Assembly (NCBI RefSeq): GCF_001039355.2
Contig: NW_019775680.1
Span: forward strand, 21,143-85,142
Length of the DNA: 64,000 bases
Direction of reading: 5' to 3'
Source: Lingula anatina
Lineage: Eukaryota; Brachiopoda; Lingulata; Lingulida; Lingulidae
Position numbers and translations under genes: made by a program. Under the pieces are notes generated by a model that ran no database searches, had not been told where the DNA came from, and saw nothing but the letters and a program-made list of their open reading frames with translations. This document shows positions 22,759-35,845 of this stretch, piece by piece (the stretch's first letter is position 1; each line of letters starts with the position of its first letter).

Positions 22759-23285
22759 GGGACCGTTCCCATAATCTATCGTTGCGCATCTGTGACAATA
22801 AAAACAGCCCCTTAGCAGACAGACAAGACAAGGCAGTTTGCGTAACAAGCGGTAATCACATCGACGTGAAGCCCAACTGTCACTGAGCTACTGCAGGGCA
22901 GGTACAATGCCATCTGCGCGCGTGCAGATTTAATTGATCCCATCTGGCCAAACGTTACAGGGTCGCCTCAGCAAAAGTGTCCACAATAATAACTGCATCC
23001 CTGGTAGAGGGTGACACTATCGTACTAACTGGATAGAACTAACTCCTGGGGTATTTTCGCTAAATTGCATTCAGTTTAAGCGACTTAAATGCCTGCACAC
23101 CCCTTAAAGAACACCAACTTAAAGTACTTGGGTAAGGTCGGGAAAACTGTGGTCCATTGTTGTACATAATACTCAACGAAGGGGCGTGCCATAAAAATAA
23201 GCTGATTACATTGACTGCACCTCAGCGAGAATCCCCGCTGAGATAGATCAATCCGTCTAGCACGATAAGATATGGGAACTCAGTC
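22759..23285. mobile_element. Palindromic MITE, family 2, with a nested insertion
   Basis: TTA flanks (22756-22758, 23286-23288), starting GGGACCGTTCCCATAA and ending TATGGGAACTCAGTC. About 22785-23013 is an insertion ending CCTGGTAGAGGGTGACA, related to the 1078-1212 element. After it the host element resumes at CTATCGTACTAACTGGATAG. Confidence 0.7.
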
Positions 23286-24260
23286 TTAGTAAGTAATTTA
23301 TATTGATGGGAGAGTCTGTCTGTAGTATTTGGTACGTCGGACAGGGTTGCACATCAGGGAATATTTTATCAATGGTGATAAGTAAAAAAACGCCATCAAT
23401 AAATACAATGGAAACTTCGGAAGTTTTATTTAGCCGAAGGGTATGCGACAGGCATATTACAGCTAGGTAAGTACCTTCAGTTAAGGTCGCACATTGATGA
23501 TTTTATAACTATCTGGGGAAAAAAGTCGCACTTATGATTCGGAAAAAAGGGAAAATCAAAGTTGTATATATTTAGGTGCAAGACAAAATCGTATTTGGAT
23601 TTTGTAAAGCACATTTCCATTGTATTGGGGTAAACTCGTTCGCTGAACAGGAAAGATTCGCCAAGATATGAAGAGAACTACCAGTGTGTATCTTTTTTTA
23701 GTCTTTTGACTTTTCAAGATTAATGATAAAGAAACTTACGCAAATTACCAACGTTGAAACACTTGTCAGCAACGCTAACAAATGCCTTATAATCCATAAT
23801 GGAAATAATAATAATATATCACTATGGTGGTATAGTGGAGGATAGCTATCGTTCTCATTACTAAATGGTGAAATTTATGATCGTCATTAAATGAATCTAA
23901 CCCAACTCAAACTTAGTTTTCCCGCCTTCAAAGTGATTATAAAAATATAGCTAAGAGCCGATGGTACCGAATATCCAGTCCCGCCTCGAGCATCGAGTAT
24001 ACATCGATGTGTTGTCAGCAATCCCACTGGTGTGTTTTACAGAGAAAGAAAGAGAGAGGGGCATTCGTTCGGAGCACAGAAACATTTGAGGTGGAGAGCG
24101 TCACATGCAGCGCTTGGAAATGTTGAAACTATGCTGCAAAAAAAAAATAATAATAATAAAATATACACTTTTCATCCCCAGTGCTGTATTTGTCTCCTCT
24201 TTGGACCCCATACATCTATGGACTTCAATATTCACTTCTTATTGGTATGGGTGTGGAGGT
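23286..24260. repeat. Segmental repeat block, copy 2
   Basis: Matches 1855-2575 in order and, inverted, 28260-29340. Its right part (24040-24260) has TTCGGAGCACAGAAACATTTG and GGGTGTGGAGGTGCATG, also seen inverted at 26350-26490 and 28270-28460. Confidence 0.75.
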
Positions 24261-24275
24261 GCATGTCAATTCATA

Positions 24276-25300
24276 CACTGTAAAAACAGTGTTTAGCATT
24301 TAAACAGCTATATAACACACGTTTAGCACCTAAAACGCATTTAGAAATATGTGTAAAAGCCAAACACGTATAGCTTTCCAAGCTTCTCACAGAAGAAAAT
24401 GCTAGACTTGTTTGGCAGTGTTACATGTACACGTAGCTATAGCTTCACCGGTATATGGTTCCATAATAAGTTTATCACAAGGCGAAACACATTGGCTAAG
24501 CACTTCCCCTGCTAAGCGCACAGAGATGCTAAACAATACGTTTAGCTTTTCAAGCTCCTTACAGAAGAAAATGCTAAACGACCTTAGGGTGTTATTTGTT
24601 TAGCTATATGTTTAGCTTCACCGATTTACAATCTTATTACTAGTTTATTACAAGGCTCAACGAATATTGGCTTTACACTTCTCCTTCTAAAAGTGTGGAA
24701 CTGTTGAAGGCGTGGAAGTGATTGGTATTTATAGTGAACTAGTGAATTTCCCTAACTTGATTTTCTGAAATACATTCTAATAAAACTTCCTCGCAAGGCC
24801 AGCTAACACAAGGATGATTAAGTCCAGCTGTAAATGATATCGGGTAAGTGAATGATGTTGATAGTTCACGGTTTTCTGTAGATAGAGAGATATAACAGGC
24901 TTAGTTGATTGTCACTTGTGTGTGGGAATGGGCGTGTGTGTGCGCGCGCGTGTAAAGCCAGGCCCGTAGCCAGCAATTTCAAAAGGGGGGTTCTTTTTCT
25001 GAAAAAGTGGACATTTTCCCATAAGAACTACATGTACCTAGATCAAATTTTACCCAGAGTGAACCTTTTCCCAGCAAAAGGGGCGGTTCTTTCGAACCCC
25101 CCGAACCCCCCTGGCTACGGGCCTGAAAGCTACAACCGTTGAAACCCTAAACAACTAACATCTAAACACATACACCCCACATATATCTAGCCGTTAAACG
25201 CGTCGTACTGCTAAACACATTCAGGCTAAACGCGTTGCAAAAGTGAGACAAAACAGGCGCTAAGAAATGTGATTAGGAGCTAAACTCTGTTTTTACAGTG
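24276..25300. mobile_element. GTTTAGC-rich DNA transposon, complete ends
   Basis: Left end CACTGTAAAAACAGTGTTTAGC and right end GCTAAACTCTGTTTTTACAGTG form inverted repeats of about 22 bases. The interior contains dozens of GTTTAGC/GCTAAAC/TTAGC words but no transposase ORF. Another element (24959-25127) is nested inside. No clear target-site duplication was seen, so the superfamily is undecided. Confidence 0.7.
24959..25127. mobile_element. Short MITE, AGGCCCGTAGCCAG termini
   Basis: Begins CAGGCCCGTAGCCAGC and ends CTGGCTACGGGCCTG, with C- and G-rich sub-ends (AGGGGGGTTC, GAACCCCCC). Elements with these termini are common in marine animal genomes. It lies inside 24276-25300. Confidence 0.75.
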
Positions 25301-25688
25301 TAAATTTAAGTCATTTTCTTTGAGCATTTGAGTGTTCATTCCGGGGCTGGATCACCGACTTCTTTTTTTTTATTGGCGGGGGTGGGGGGTCGGGGTCAAA
25401 CTGAGAAGCGAGCAAATAAGAAAGCATCACTATTAAAATTTTATGTTAACGGTTAATTAATGCTTCTAAAAAAGCATAGCTGCAGTATAAGTTTGAAATA
25501 TGAAATTCGTTTCAAGGACAAAAGTTGGGAATTCACAAAATGCAGATGAATCGCTACTCTTCGATTTCAGGAGCTTCCAAAATAATACACAATATTAAAG
25601 AATAAGCCGATACAATAATTTTGTAACAGACTATTAGTGGGCCCTGTGGTCAGAGAGTAATTAATCACTTTTGTTTCAAAGCACTTAC

Positions 25689-25770
25689 CTTCCACTGGCG
25701 CAGCGATCTGAATCCAAGTCAGTAGTGCAAGCAACGTCAACAAACCGACAGAATTCTTTAAGATGACCAT
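25689..25770 (-). CDS. Signal-peptide first exon, copy B (likely astacin exon 1)
   Basis: 82 coding bases: MVILKNSVGLLTLLALLTWI then QIAAPVE and one base of the next codon, followed by donor GTAAGTGC. Phase 1 fits the next minus-strand exon at 21090-21143, giving VEG then [17 protein letters not shown]. It is the nearest copy upstream of the astacin gene and its ATG has a good context (ACCATGG). An in-frame ATG 33 bases earlier (MYLKTSTEAVT...) would extend the signal and is less likely. Confidence 0.65.
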
Positions 25771-26019
25771 GGTTACCGCTTCAGTGCTTGTCTTCAAATA
25801 CAATGCAACGCAATGTAAATTGCTTTATGAATGTCAAACACAATGCCAAAGGGGTGACATCCACGTAGTATCGCGATTTTACGCAGCGTCAGTCGCTGTT
25901 GCCTCAGGGAAACTTGAATTCACAAACGCACAGGGTTTATTTCCAAATGGCAAGGTTTCTTGGAAATCAATAAAAAAAAACGAGAGGCACACGAGCATCG
26001 GTGATGTCAAATAACCGCT

Positions 26020-26021
<2 letters not shown>

Positions 26022-26058
<37 letters not shown>
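26022..26058. repeat. (GA)n microsatellite
   Basis: AG run about 250 bases upstream of the copy B start codon. Confidence 0.9.
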
Positions 26059-26060
<2 letters not shown>

Positions 26061-26279
26061 CAAAAGGGTGCACGTTTGTGCGTGTGTCTGTTTGTACCTG
26101 TTGATGGTTAATTAGAAAAGATGTACGTGGTTGAGAGCCATGATACTTGTCCATTCACCATTATCGGGTTCTTTTGAAAGTAATCATTAATTTCTCAGCG
26201 GCGGGTTCGATCATTAGGGGAGACCGGTGCTAAAATGAAGTACTGTGATACATTTATGTGAAACTTGAGATAATTAGCC

Positions 26280-26830
26280 TAGTGTCCGTCTCACACTGGA
26301 GTGCCCAAAGAAAATGACTTAAATCTATGAATTGCTTCAGATAGTACATTTATGGCATGCACCTCCACACCCATAGCAACAAGAACTGAATATTGAAGTC
26401 CATAGTTGTATGGGGCCCAATGAGGAGACAAAAACAGCACATTTTCCAGCGCTCCACGTGACGCTCCCCACTCTCAAACGTTTCTGTGCTCGCAACGAGT
26501 CCCCCCCCCCCCTCTCTCTCTCACACACACACACACACGCAGAGAGAGAGAGAGAGAGAGGCAGACAAAAAATGTAAATTACACCAGGGGGATTGCTCGA
26601 GGCGGGACTGGATATCCGGTCGGTATAGAGCGGTACGATCAGCTCTTAGCTATGATTTTATAATCACTTTGAAGGCAGGAAAACTAAGTTTGATTTGGCT
26701 TAGGTTCATTTCATGAGGATCATAAACTTCAGCACTCAGCAATGAGAACGATAGCTATCCTTCACTATAGTGATGTGTTATTCTAATTTAAGGCATAAGG
26801 CAATTGTCAGCATTGCTGACAAGTGTTTCA
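26280..26830. repeat. Segmental repeat block, inverted and truncated copy
   Basis: Carries GCATGCACCTCCACACCCAT, a microsatellite patch at 26501-26560 (C-run, CT, AC, AG) and CTCGAGGCGGGACTGGATAT, parallel to 28262-28810. The 3' part present there (to 29340) is missing here. Confidence 0.7.
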
Positions 26831-26851
26831 AAGAAGTGATTTGCCTATAGG

Positions 26852-27163
26852 TCCTTCTGGATTTGCTGCTGCAACTTAACAAAAAACCGCCCTGTCCGTT
26901 TATAATGAGGGGCAAATTGCCATGAAAACGCGTTTTTCAAGGCCCTTAGCGATCACCAAACTAGTTTTAGCAAGTTAGAATACTATGACGACCTCCGAGG
27001 AAGCCACTGTAAAACATCGTCGTCTGTTCCTCTAATGAAATGGGGACCGTGGCCGTTCTGGGTAGAACACTGAAACCGTATGGCTTTCTTTATTAAGGGC
27101 AGATTTCACCTGCACCGTTCAACTAGTCAAAACAGAGTTTACAGACATCCTGAAGAGGCCTAT
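26852..27163 (+). repeat. 312-base direct repeat, copy 1
   Basis: Almost identical to 30128-30439 (from TCCTTCTGGATTTGCTGCTG to ACATCCTGAAGAGGCCTAT), both 312 bases long. No stable ORF. It marks the ends of a recent local duplication together with copies B and C. Confidence 0.85.
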
Positions 27164-27189
27164 GAATTTCTCAGCAGCGGGTTCGATCA

Positions 27190-27880
27190 TTAGGGGAGAC
27201 CGGGGCTAGTTGGCCCAGTTAGATTGTAGAGCTGACTGGGGATGAGTTACAGCAACAAAACCAGTTTTTAAGCAAGCGCCATGAAATACATTTTTATACA
27301 CTTTTATTTTATTGAATTGATTTTAGAGGCTTTGCTGAAAAATAGTTCAAATAGGGCAGGCATATTGAGGTTTCTATACGTTACATTGTATTTGTTACAA
27401 GAACCCGAATATCTATGTATAACTTGTTTTGCTTTATCTAAGAATAAACTAATGATGGTATAAACCCGGTTTGATGGACGATAACGAATAATACATTTTT
27501 ATTTTAAAAAAAACTAGCAAAGTCAATCTTAAACTGGCATTCATTAAAAAAAACCATCGACTTTGTTTTAACAATGGTCTATAGTTCTGTTTCGCGCAAT
27601 GGATTGTGGTCTATATGAGGGTCCAACTTGCCCCAGTGAACTTGCCCCGAGTCAACAGTGCCAACAAGCCCCGGGTGGACATTTTTATTATAAAGGATTG
27701 TAGCAATTTTTGGTGCTAAAATAAACTACTGTGATACATTTATGTGAAACTTGAGACAATTAGCCTAGTTTGATGCCCTATACATACACTATATTCGATC
27801 AAAAGCCTATGAACATAGATTTTAAAATCTCATAAAATTACTTTTAGTTGCAGAAATCTTTCATTTGGACTCACCGCTTA
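27190..27880. mobile_element. Element with GGGGAGACCGGGGC end, 3'-truncated copy
   Basis: Starts GGGGAGACCGGGGCTAGTTG and follows 31519-32340 in order with many deletions (it shares ACAATGGTCTATA and TTCGATCAAA). The right terminus is missing. An even shorter deletion copy is at 26212-26280. Confidence 0.65.
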
Positions 27881-28029
27881 AGTAAGAATCTTTAATTAAT
27901 CAATTGCAAAAATTCCCTTTAAGTTGAACATTATAAGGGTGATAGAGAATGATATAATTTTCTGTTTTGGTGCGTTGTTAAGGTCTACATCTGAAGTTAT
28001 ATAAATCTAGATCTACGCCGATCGATTTG

Positions 28030-28210
28030 GATGTCATAAATTAAGTCTTGGAGAATACAAAAATTGTTTTTGTTTGTTTTACATTGTTCATCTCGCACAC
28101 TTTGTAGGTTTAGTTCCCATGTATCAAAGGATACATCGTTCATGATAGGCCTGCAAGTATAGGTGCACAATTTTGTTATTCTTTTCTGGGTGAACACTAT
28201 TTAGCCCGTT
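28030..28210. repeat. Dispersed repeat (partner 36225-36402)
   Basis: Shares TTGGAGAATA, ACATTGTTCAT, TCGCACAC and ATCGTTCAT.ATAGGCCT with 36225-36402 in the same order and orientation. Non-coding. Confidence 0.6.
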
Positions 28211-28259
28211 TCACACTCGAGTGCTCAAAGAAAATGACTTAAATCTATGAATTGCTTCA

Positions 28260-29340
<1,081 letters not shown>

Positions 29341-29346
29341 TACTAA

Positions 29347-29619
29347 GACTGCCTTCCCATAACCTTATCGTACTAGACAGATTGATCTATCTTATCGGGG
29401 ATTCTCGCTGAGGTGCAGTTAATGTAATCACTTTAATTGTCTAACACGCCCCTTCGTTGAGCATTATGGACAGCCTCATGGACCACAACGTTTTCTCGAA
29501 TTACCCAAGTACTTTATGTCACAAGGTGGGCGTGCCAGACATTTAAGCCGCTTAAACTGCGAGAACCCCCAGGAGTTAGTTCTATCCAGCTAGTACGATA
29601 GGGTTATGGTAACGGCCCC
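29347..29619. mobile_element. Palindromic MITE, family 2, inverted copy
   Basis: TAA on both sides (29344-29346, 29620-29622). Ends GACTGCCTTCCCATAACC and TATGGTAACGGCCCC, interior CTCGCTGAGGTGCAGTTAAT and AACTGCGAGAACCCCCAGG. Same family as 1547-1837. Confidence 0.7.
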
Positions 29620-29639
29620 TAAGATCTAATGCAATATCC

Positions 29640-30127
29640 TAGTACAGACTTGACATTTAATATGGAACACTTCACTTTCAAAGGTATGCCTAAGTAAAAA
29701 TGCGTTCTTTTTTCAAAAATCTCTGATCTCATATAAGACATGTGAATGGAGAAGTGTGTAGTCAGGTGTGTCGCTACCATTTAACTGACTACCATGTCAG
29801 TTGCGCTGCTTCATTGTGTAACATGCAGTGATATAATTGGGCAGTGCTCCTTTGGGCTGGTCAAAGCTTGGCTTTGGCGAAGCATAGTGCTGTCAAAAAT
29901 GCATGGAGGTGGTCTGTTTTGCAGTGAGTAAAATGAGTTAAGCAGTTTTTTACAAAATTGTTAATCTGTGCCAGAATGGTGCCAAAAGGAAAGAAATTGC
30001 CGGACAGATTATCATGTCACACAGAATGGTCCGCCCAGTTTTATAGAGTTATGCCCAGACTGATGTACCTACACAGAGGCGTCACCCAATGTATCGAAAT
30101 CTTACCAACAGGGCAAAGGACTCACTG
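29640..30127. other. No gene recognised
   Basis: Unique-looking sequence between two repeats. A 65-codon plus-strand open frame starting near 29958 runs into the 312-base repeat and has no recognisable domain. Confidence 0.4.
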
Positions 30128-30439
30128 TCCTTCTGGATTTGCTGCTGCAACTTAACAAAAAACCACCCTGTCCGTTTATAATGAGGGGCAAATTGCCATG
30201 AAAACGCGTTTTTCAAGGCCCTTAGCGATCACCAAACTAGTTTTAGCAGGTTAGAATACTATGACGACCTCCGAGGAAGCCACTGTAAAACATCGTCGTC
30301 TGTTCCTCTAATGAAATGGGGACCGTGGCCGTTCTGGGTAGAACACTGAAACCGTATGGCTTTCTTTATTAAGGGCAGATTTCACCTGCACCGTTCAACT
30401 AGTCAAAACAGAGTTTACAGACATCCTGAAGAGGCCTAT
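30128..30439 (+). repeat. 312-base direct repeat, copy 2
   Basis: Near-identical to 26852-27163. Confidence 0.85.
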
Positions 30440-30739
30440 TAAGAAACTTGTGCCGCGTCTTAAGTGACTAGTTTCACACATCAGATAAAGACATAATCTA
30501 GGAACCACTTGTCTATCATTTGATAGGGGGCACCTTAGGAACAGTGTTACATGTAGGTTGCACGATGACATTGCCGGTTCACACAGAACACTTTTAATAG
30601 CAGAAAACTTACAGAACCAAGGGAATGAGCAGCTACCTTGATCATCAAAATTGCCATATTTGAACCAAATAGACAAAATATATGGGCAGGTCATTACTTG
30701 CCGATTAAACGGCCTTTGACCCATACCATGGAATGGGGG

Positions 30740-31370
30740 AGGTCAAACTGAGAAGCGAGCAAATAAGAAAACATCACAATTAAAAATCTATGTTAACGGT
30801 TAAATAATCCAAAGCTAAGCTGCAGTAAAAGTTTGAAATAGGAAACTCGTTTCATAGTAGCCTCCGAAATAATACACAATATTAAAGTATAAGCCGATAC
30901 AATAATTTTGTAACAGACTATTAGTGGGCCCTGTGGTCAGAGAGTAATTAATCACTTTTGTTTCAAAGCACTTACCTTCCACTGGCGCAGCGATCTGAAT
31001 CCAAGTCAGTAGTGCAAGCAACGTCAACAAACCGACAGAATTCTTTAAGATGACCATGGTTACCGCTTCAGTGCTTGTCTTCAAATACAATGCAACGCAA
31101 TGTAAATTGCTTTATGAATGTCAAACACAATGCCAAAGGGGTGACATCCACGTAGTATCGCGATTTTACGCAGCGTCAGTCGCTGTTGCCTCAGGGAAAC
31201 TTGAATTCACAAACGCACAGGGTTTATTTCCAAATGGCAAGGTTTCTTGGAAAAAAAAAAAAAAAAAAAAAAACGAGAGGCACACGAGCCTCGGTGATGT
31301 CAAATAACCGCTCACAGAGAGCGAGAGAGAGAGAGCGAGAGAGAGAGAGAGAAAGAGAGAGGTCAAAAGG
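30740..31370 (-). repeat. Duplicated promoter/first-exon segment, copy C
   Basis: Nearly identical to copy B over exon and upstream DNA, with an A-run of about 21 bases (31252-31272) where copies A and B read AATCAATAAAAA, and an interrupted GA tract at 31315-31362. Beyond it, 31395-31520 also matches 26085-26215. Confidence 0.85.
30976..31057 (-). CDS. Signal-peptide first exon, copy C
   Basis: Same 82-base coding exon as copy B with no amino-acid change, phase 1, donor GTAAGTGC. It could be an alternative first exon of the astacin gene about 10 kb further upstream, or a promoter duplicate without its own gene; no other downstream exons lie between it and copy B. Confidence 0.5.
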
Positions 31371-31518
31371 GTGCACGTTAGTGCGTGTGTCTGTTTGTAC
31401 CTGTTGATGGTTAATTAGAAAAGATGTACGTGGTTGAGAGCCATGATACTTGTACATTCACCATTATCGGGTTCTTTTGAAGGTCATTATTAATTTCTCA
31501 GCGGCGGGTTCGATCATT

Positions 31519-32502
31519 AGGAGAGACCGGGGCTAGTTGGCCCAGTTAGATTGTAGAGCTGACTGGGGATGAGTTAGAGAAACAAAACCAGTTTTAAAGC
31601 AAGCGCCATGAACTTAGCTACGTATGCAACGTCATTATTTTACAAATATAATGCCAGATGGCTCACAATTTGGCAACAAAACGTAATATGACGTCAGGGG
31701 GGCCAACTTGCCACCGTGGCTGGGCTAGTTGGCCCCAGGGTCAGGACAAGTTGGCAACCTATACTTAAATGTAGTTAGTATCCCATGAAAACGCCATGAA
31801 TTACATTTTTACACATCTTTATTTTATTAAATTGATTTTAAGAGTCTTTGCTGAATAAAAAGTTGAAATAAGGCAGGCATATTGAGGTTTCAATACGTTA
31901 CATTGTATTTGTTGCAAGAACCCAAATATCTATTAATCAAACTTGTTTTATTTAAGAATAAACTAAAATTGGTGTAAAGCAGGTTTAATGAATGATAGGG
32001 AATAATAAATTTTGGTTTTAAAAGAAACTAAAAAATTCAATCTTAAAGTGGCATTAATTTAACAAACCATCGACTTTGTTTTAACAATGGTCTATACCGG
32101 TAGTTTTGTTGCGCGCAAAGGAGTCAAGGGGGGCAACTAGCCTCGGGTGCACATTTCTTACTTCAAAGCCAATTTTTTGGTGATAAAATGAACTACGATG
32201 ATACATTTCTACAAACATGAGAGAATTAGCTTTAGTTTGATGCCCTATTTATACATTATATTCGATCAAAGCCTATGAAAATAGATTTTAAAATCTCTTT
32301 CATAAAGTTACTCTTAGATGCGAAGTTTTTTCATTTCTCATCGCCCAGTAAAACTTTTTTTACCACCGACACTTTCATGGCATTATTGGATACGGTCACT
32401 TTACAAAATGATGTGATCAATTTTTCTTACCTCGCAGTTACCTTTTCATAAATTGACGAGGTTCTAACTTACCCTGGGGTCCAACTACCCTCGGTCTCCC
32501 CT
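31519..32502. mobile_element. DNA transposon-like element with GGAGACCG termini, about 1 kb
   Basis: Left end GGAGAGACCGGGGCTAGTTGG and right end CCAACTACCCTCGGTCTCCC are inverted repeats of about 20 bases. The interior is AT-rich with scattered GGCCAACTTG/GCCCC words and no ORF. A partial copy is at 27190-27880. No target-site duplication was identified. Confidence 0.65.
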
Positions 32503-32751
32503 GCTACATGGTATAAATGACCACGTGAAGTGAAATAAAATTATTATGTAGTTGGTAACCATTCAGTTGAATAGATCTTAGTAAACCGATAGTTTCATTG
32601 GGAATTAGCCATATACTAGCCTACATGTAAATTATCCCATTCAAATGACAAATATTTACTTTATTTTCTTTTCAGTGCTACGTATTTTTTTCTGATAAAT
32701 TTAGGATGTAGCTGATAACCACTGAGAGGCAAAAATTAGTTCGGGGGGGGG

Positions 32752-33214
32752 NNNNNNNNNNNNNNNNNNNNNNNNNNNNNNNNNNNNNNNNNNNNNNNNN
32801 NNNNNNNNNNNNNNNNNNNNNNNNNNNNNNNNNNNNNNNNNNNNNNNNNNNNNNNNNNNNNNNNNNNNNNNNNNNNNNNNNNNNNNNNNNNNNNNNNNNN
32901 NNNNNNNNNNNNNNNNNNNNNNNNNNNNNNNNNNNNNNNNNNNNNNNNNNNNNNNNNNNNNNNNNNNNNNNNNNNNNNNNNNNNNNNNNNNNNNNNNNNN
33001 NNNNNNNNNNNNNNNNNNNNNNNNNNNNNNNNNNNNNNNNNNNNNNNNNNNNNNNNNNNNNNNNNNNNNNNNNNNNNNNNNNNNNNNNNNNNNNNNNNNN
33101 NNNNNNNNNNNNNNNNNNNNNNNNNNNNNNNNNNNNNNNNNNNNNNNNNNNNNNNNNNNNNNNNNNNNNNNNNNNNNNNNNNNNNNNNNNNNNNNNNNNN
33201 NNNNNNNNNNNNNN
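32752..33214. other. Assembly gap (N run, 463 bases)
   Basis: Run of N following a G-rich stretch; G-rich sequence also occurs shortly after it (33259-33296). Confidence 0.99.
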
Positions 33215-33747
33215 TTATTGTTATTCTTACAATATTAATGTGTCGGTTTACGATACCAGTGGGTGGGGGTGGGGGTGGGGGGAGGTGGGGGGGGGGTTAA
33301 GAGGTACAGCGGCGGTACCACTTCTCTTGTCACCTCGATGAAATGATATAACAAGCACAGACACAGGCAAAAAATTAATTAAAATTTTAAATCAAGTTTG
33401 ACTTTTTACAAAATTTGTAGCGGGGCATAACTCAATGGCGCTAGAAAACGATTACATATCACCACACCTGAACAGTAGGTGTCCTACTAAATATAAAACT
33501 TTGATAAAAGGAATCTGAACAACGTCAGTGTTCTAGACTCCGTCCCTCGACGCCATACGCGATAAGGTCACAACTAAGTGACGTAATGGGGTGTGTTGCT
33601 ATGGATATTTGCGTCCTGGCGCAAAAATGTGGAAAAGGACAGCAGTCGTTTGACCAAAGAAAACATTAGATCTAGATCTACGTACAATTTTTTTGAGAGA
33701 CACATTTTACATGAGTAAACAGATTTAGTGTATCAAATTAAACCAGG

Positions 33748-33768
33748 ATGCCGAATGTCAGGGATGAT
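33748..33768 (+). CDS. Alternative first exon of the lysine-rich pseudokinase gene
   Basis: ATG then six codons (MPNVRDD) and donor GTAAGT, phase 0. It parallels the exon at 37075 (MPQVGDD) in length, sequence and phase. Upstream DNA is also similar (GACGTAATGG...TATGGATATTTGCGTC here, ACGTTACGTC...CATGGACATTTGCGTC there), indicating a duplicated promoter and first exon. Confidence 0.5.
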
Positions 33769-34357
33769 GTAAGTATAAAAGAATTAAGGTGATGAAGACT
33801 TCGGAGTGGTTTACGTTTATGACACAATATTTTCTTTCTTGGTGATAGTTTAAAGGCATAAAGTTAACTCTCTCCCTCTCTCTCTCTCTCTTTCTTTCTC
33901 TCTTTAATTTTTTTTTTTTTTTTTTTTTGGTATCTAAAAATACTCGATCGCCAGACCACGTCTCGCGTCATAATTGGCTTATATTAAGCGGTGTCTATAG
34001 AGGCAATTTTACTGGACAGTCCAAAGAAGAATTCAAATGTTGAACGATGACATTTAACATGACAGGGCCTATTTTGGACACTTTTTGTTGTCTTGCTCAG
34101 TACAGAATTGCTTTTTATATGTGAAGTTTGGCATGCTTTCAGGCTTATTGCCGTTTAATTTATGTCCGCATGTGAGCAGACATTTGGGACACTTGTCGCC
34201 ATTTGCACTTACAAGTCATTTACCTATCGTGGATACGTATACATTGATAGTTAGTTTAAAAAAATTAGATTCTAATTTTAAATTTTAATTTAAAATTAAA
34301 AAAAAATATTAAAACCTGCTGAAGGTCATAAAATGAACACACGAAATTCATCAAACA

Positions 34358-34580
34358 CCCCATTTCCATAGATTTTTAGATCGATCTATCTCTGTGGGGA
34401 GTCTCACTAGATTACTGTCAGCTTGGCCGGCTTAAGCGTCTGTCCCGCCTTCTAAAAGCTGTAAGGGGGTAATTAACTATGGTGTCCGCTCGGCTGACGG
34501 CAATTTAGCCTGAACCCCCAGGGAGTTAGTGCGATCTAAAACTTAATCTTTAGATCGATCTAAATCTCTGGGAAAGCACC
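34358..34580. mobile_element. Palindromic MITE, family 1, inverted copy
   Basis: Contains TTTTTAGATCGATCTATC at the left and TTTAGATCGATCTAAATC at the right, with the family core (CTGTCAGCTTGGCCGGCTTA, CGCTCGGCTGACGG). In the intron between the two alternative first exons. Confidence 0.7.
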
Positions 34581-34589
34581 CAAACACTC

Positions 34590-35845
34590 AAATTCGCTGC
34601 TATTTATATTAAAAAGATGATAGTTACCATCTTTGAAATAATCTTTATGATTAGTCTACTTATCTGTGTTACATGTACGGAAAAGAGTCCCGTACACATG
34701 TGTATATGTATGTTGCCCGCTTACATACATGTATATTGCATAGTTCTTCAGTCAATTATACATGGTCGAGCCGTTTTCAATCATTTAAAACTAATTTATA
34801 ACAAGAATATTAACTCTGGCATATATTGTTTATTAGTTTATTTCTCGATAGTTCTTATCACTGAAAAAGCGACAAACTCGGCATAAACTTCCAAAACAGC
34901 GTCAATGGCTGCGACTTTATAAAGGAATTATGGAAGGAATTATAAACACATCATTTATACTCACTGAATAACCATCCACAAATTTATTTTTCAAGTTTGA
35001 TAAAATAACGTGATTTATTTTGTGAGAAAAAAAAATAAAAAAAGCTATTTTCACCAGTTTCAATTTATATACTTGGTGCACTACAAACCGACAGCCTCCA
35101 TAAGCGTGTTATTAATGACATGGTCATAATATAAAGTGGAAACTCAACCCTTGTCGGAATAAAATGTTTGCCACTTTTGTAATATATTTGGTGTCTGATA
35201 ACTTGAAAAACAGATCAAATACGACGCAGTAGGAAGCAAGCTGGTAGACAGTAATTGAAAGATTGACCCGCATACAGTAAAAATACTATAGGGTAGGGTC
35301 TGCTCTCCCAAATGAACGGGTCAACTTTATTTCTGCAGTGGTAGTTGGGCGTCATGCCTGATCATCATGTCGTACCTGATCCACTGAATGAACTGCACAG
35401 AGTAGTAACGAACTCTTAGAAAGAATTTGAGAAAAAGGCAAGCCCTTTTTTTTTATTCACAATTCTTAGCCCAAAAACACATACTACATATGCATGTTCT
35501 ACGTTCAGAATCTCATATATAGAAAAATCCACTGGAAAAATCACAAATTCCCAGATCTATAATGAAAAATATGTAGGCCTACAGTGTAAGGAGCGATGGT
35601 AAGAAAGTGTGTTAAATGTCAAAGAAGCACAAAAATTAAAAAATGTTATTTTTTATAAATCAATTGCAAAGAATTATCTTAAAATATAACATAATTTTTT
35701 TTGGGGGGGGGGGGGAGGGGTGAAGAGTGAAGCGTTATGGTGTGTGACAGGCCTGCACCAGGACCCATTTTCATTAATTATGGATCATGTATTTCTATGG
35801 ATCCCACTGTTCATTGGATAAAGTCGTTATCCTCTGGAAAGTTAT
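34590..35845. other. No gene recognised
   Basis: AT-rich intronic or intergenic DNA. The 89-codon open frame at 34617-34886 has no recognisable domain or splice context. Confidence 0.4.

Larger units (their letters stand above)
25390..26060 (-). repeat. Duplicated promoter/first-exon segment, copy B
   Basis: Closely matches copy C (30740-31370) and, less closely, copy A (5455-6130). Includes the signal-peptide exon, the start of its intron, and an upstream GA tract (26022-26058). Confidence 0.85.
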
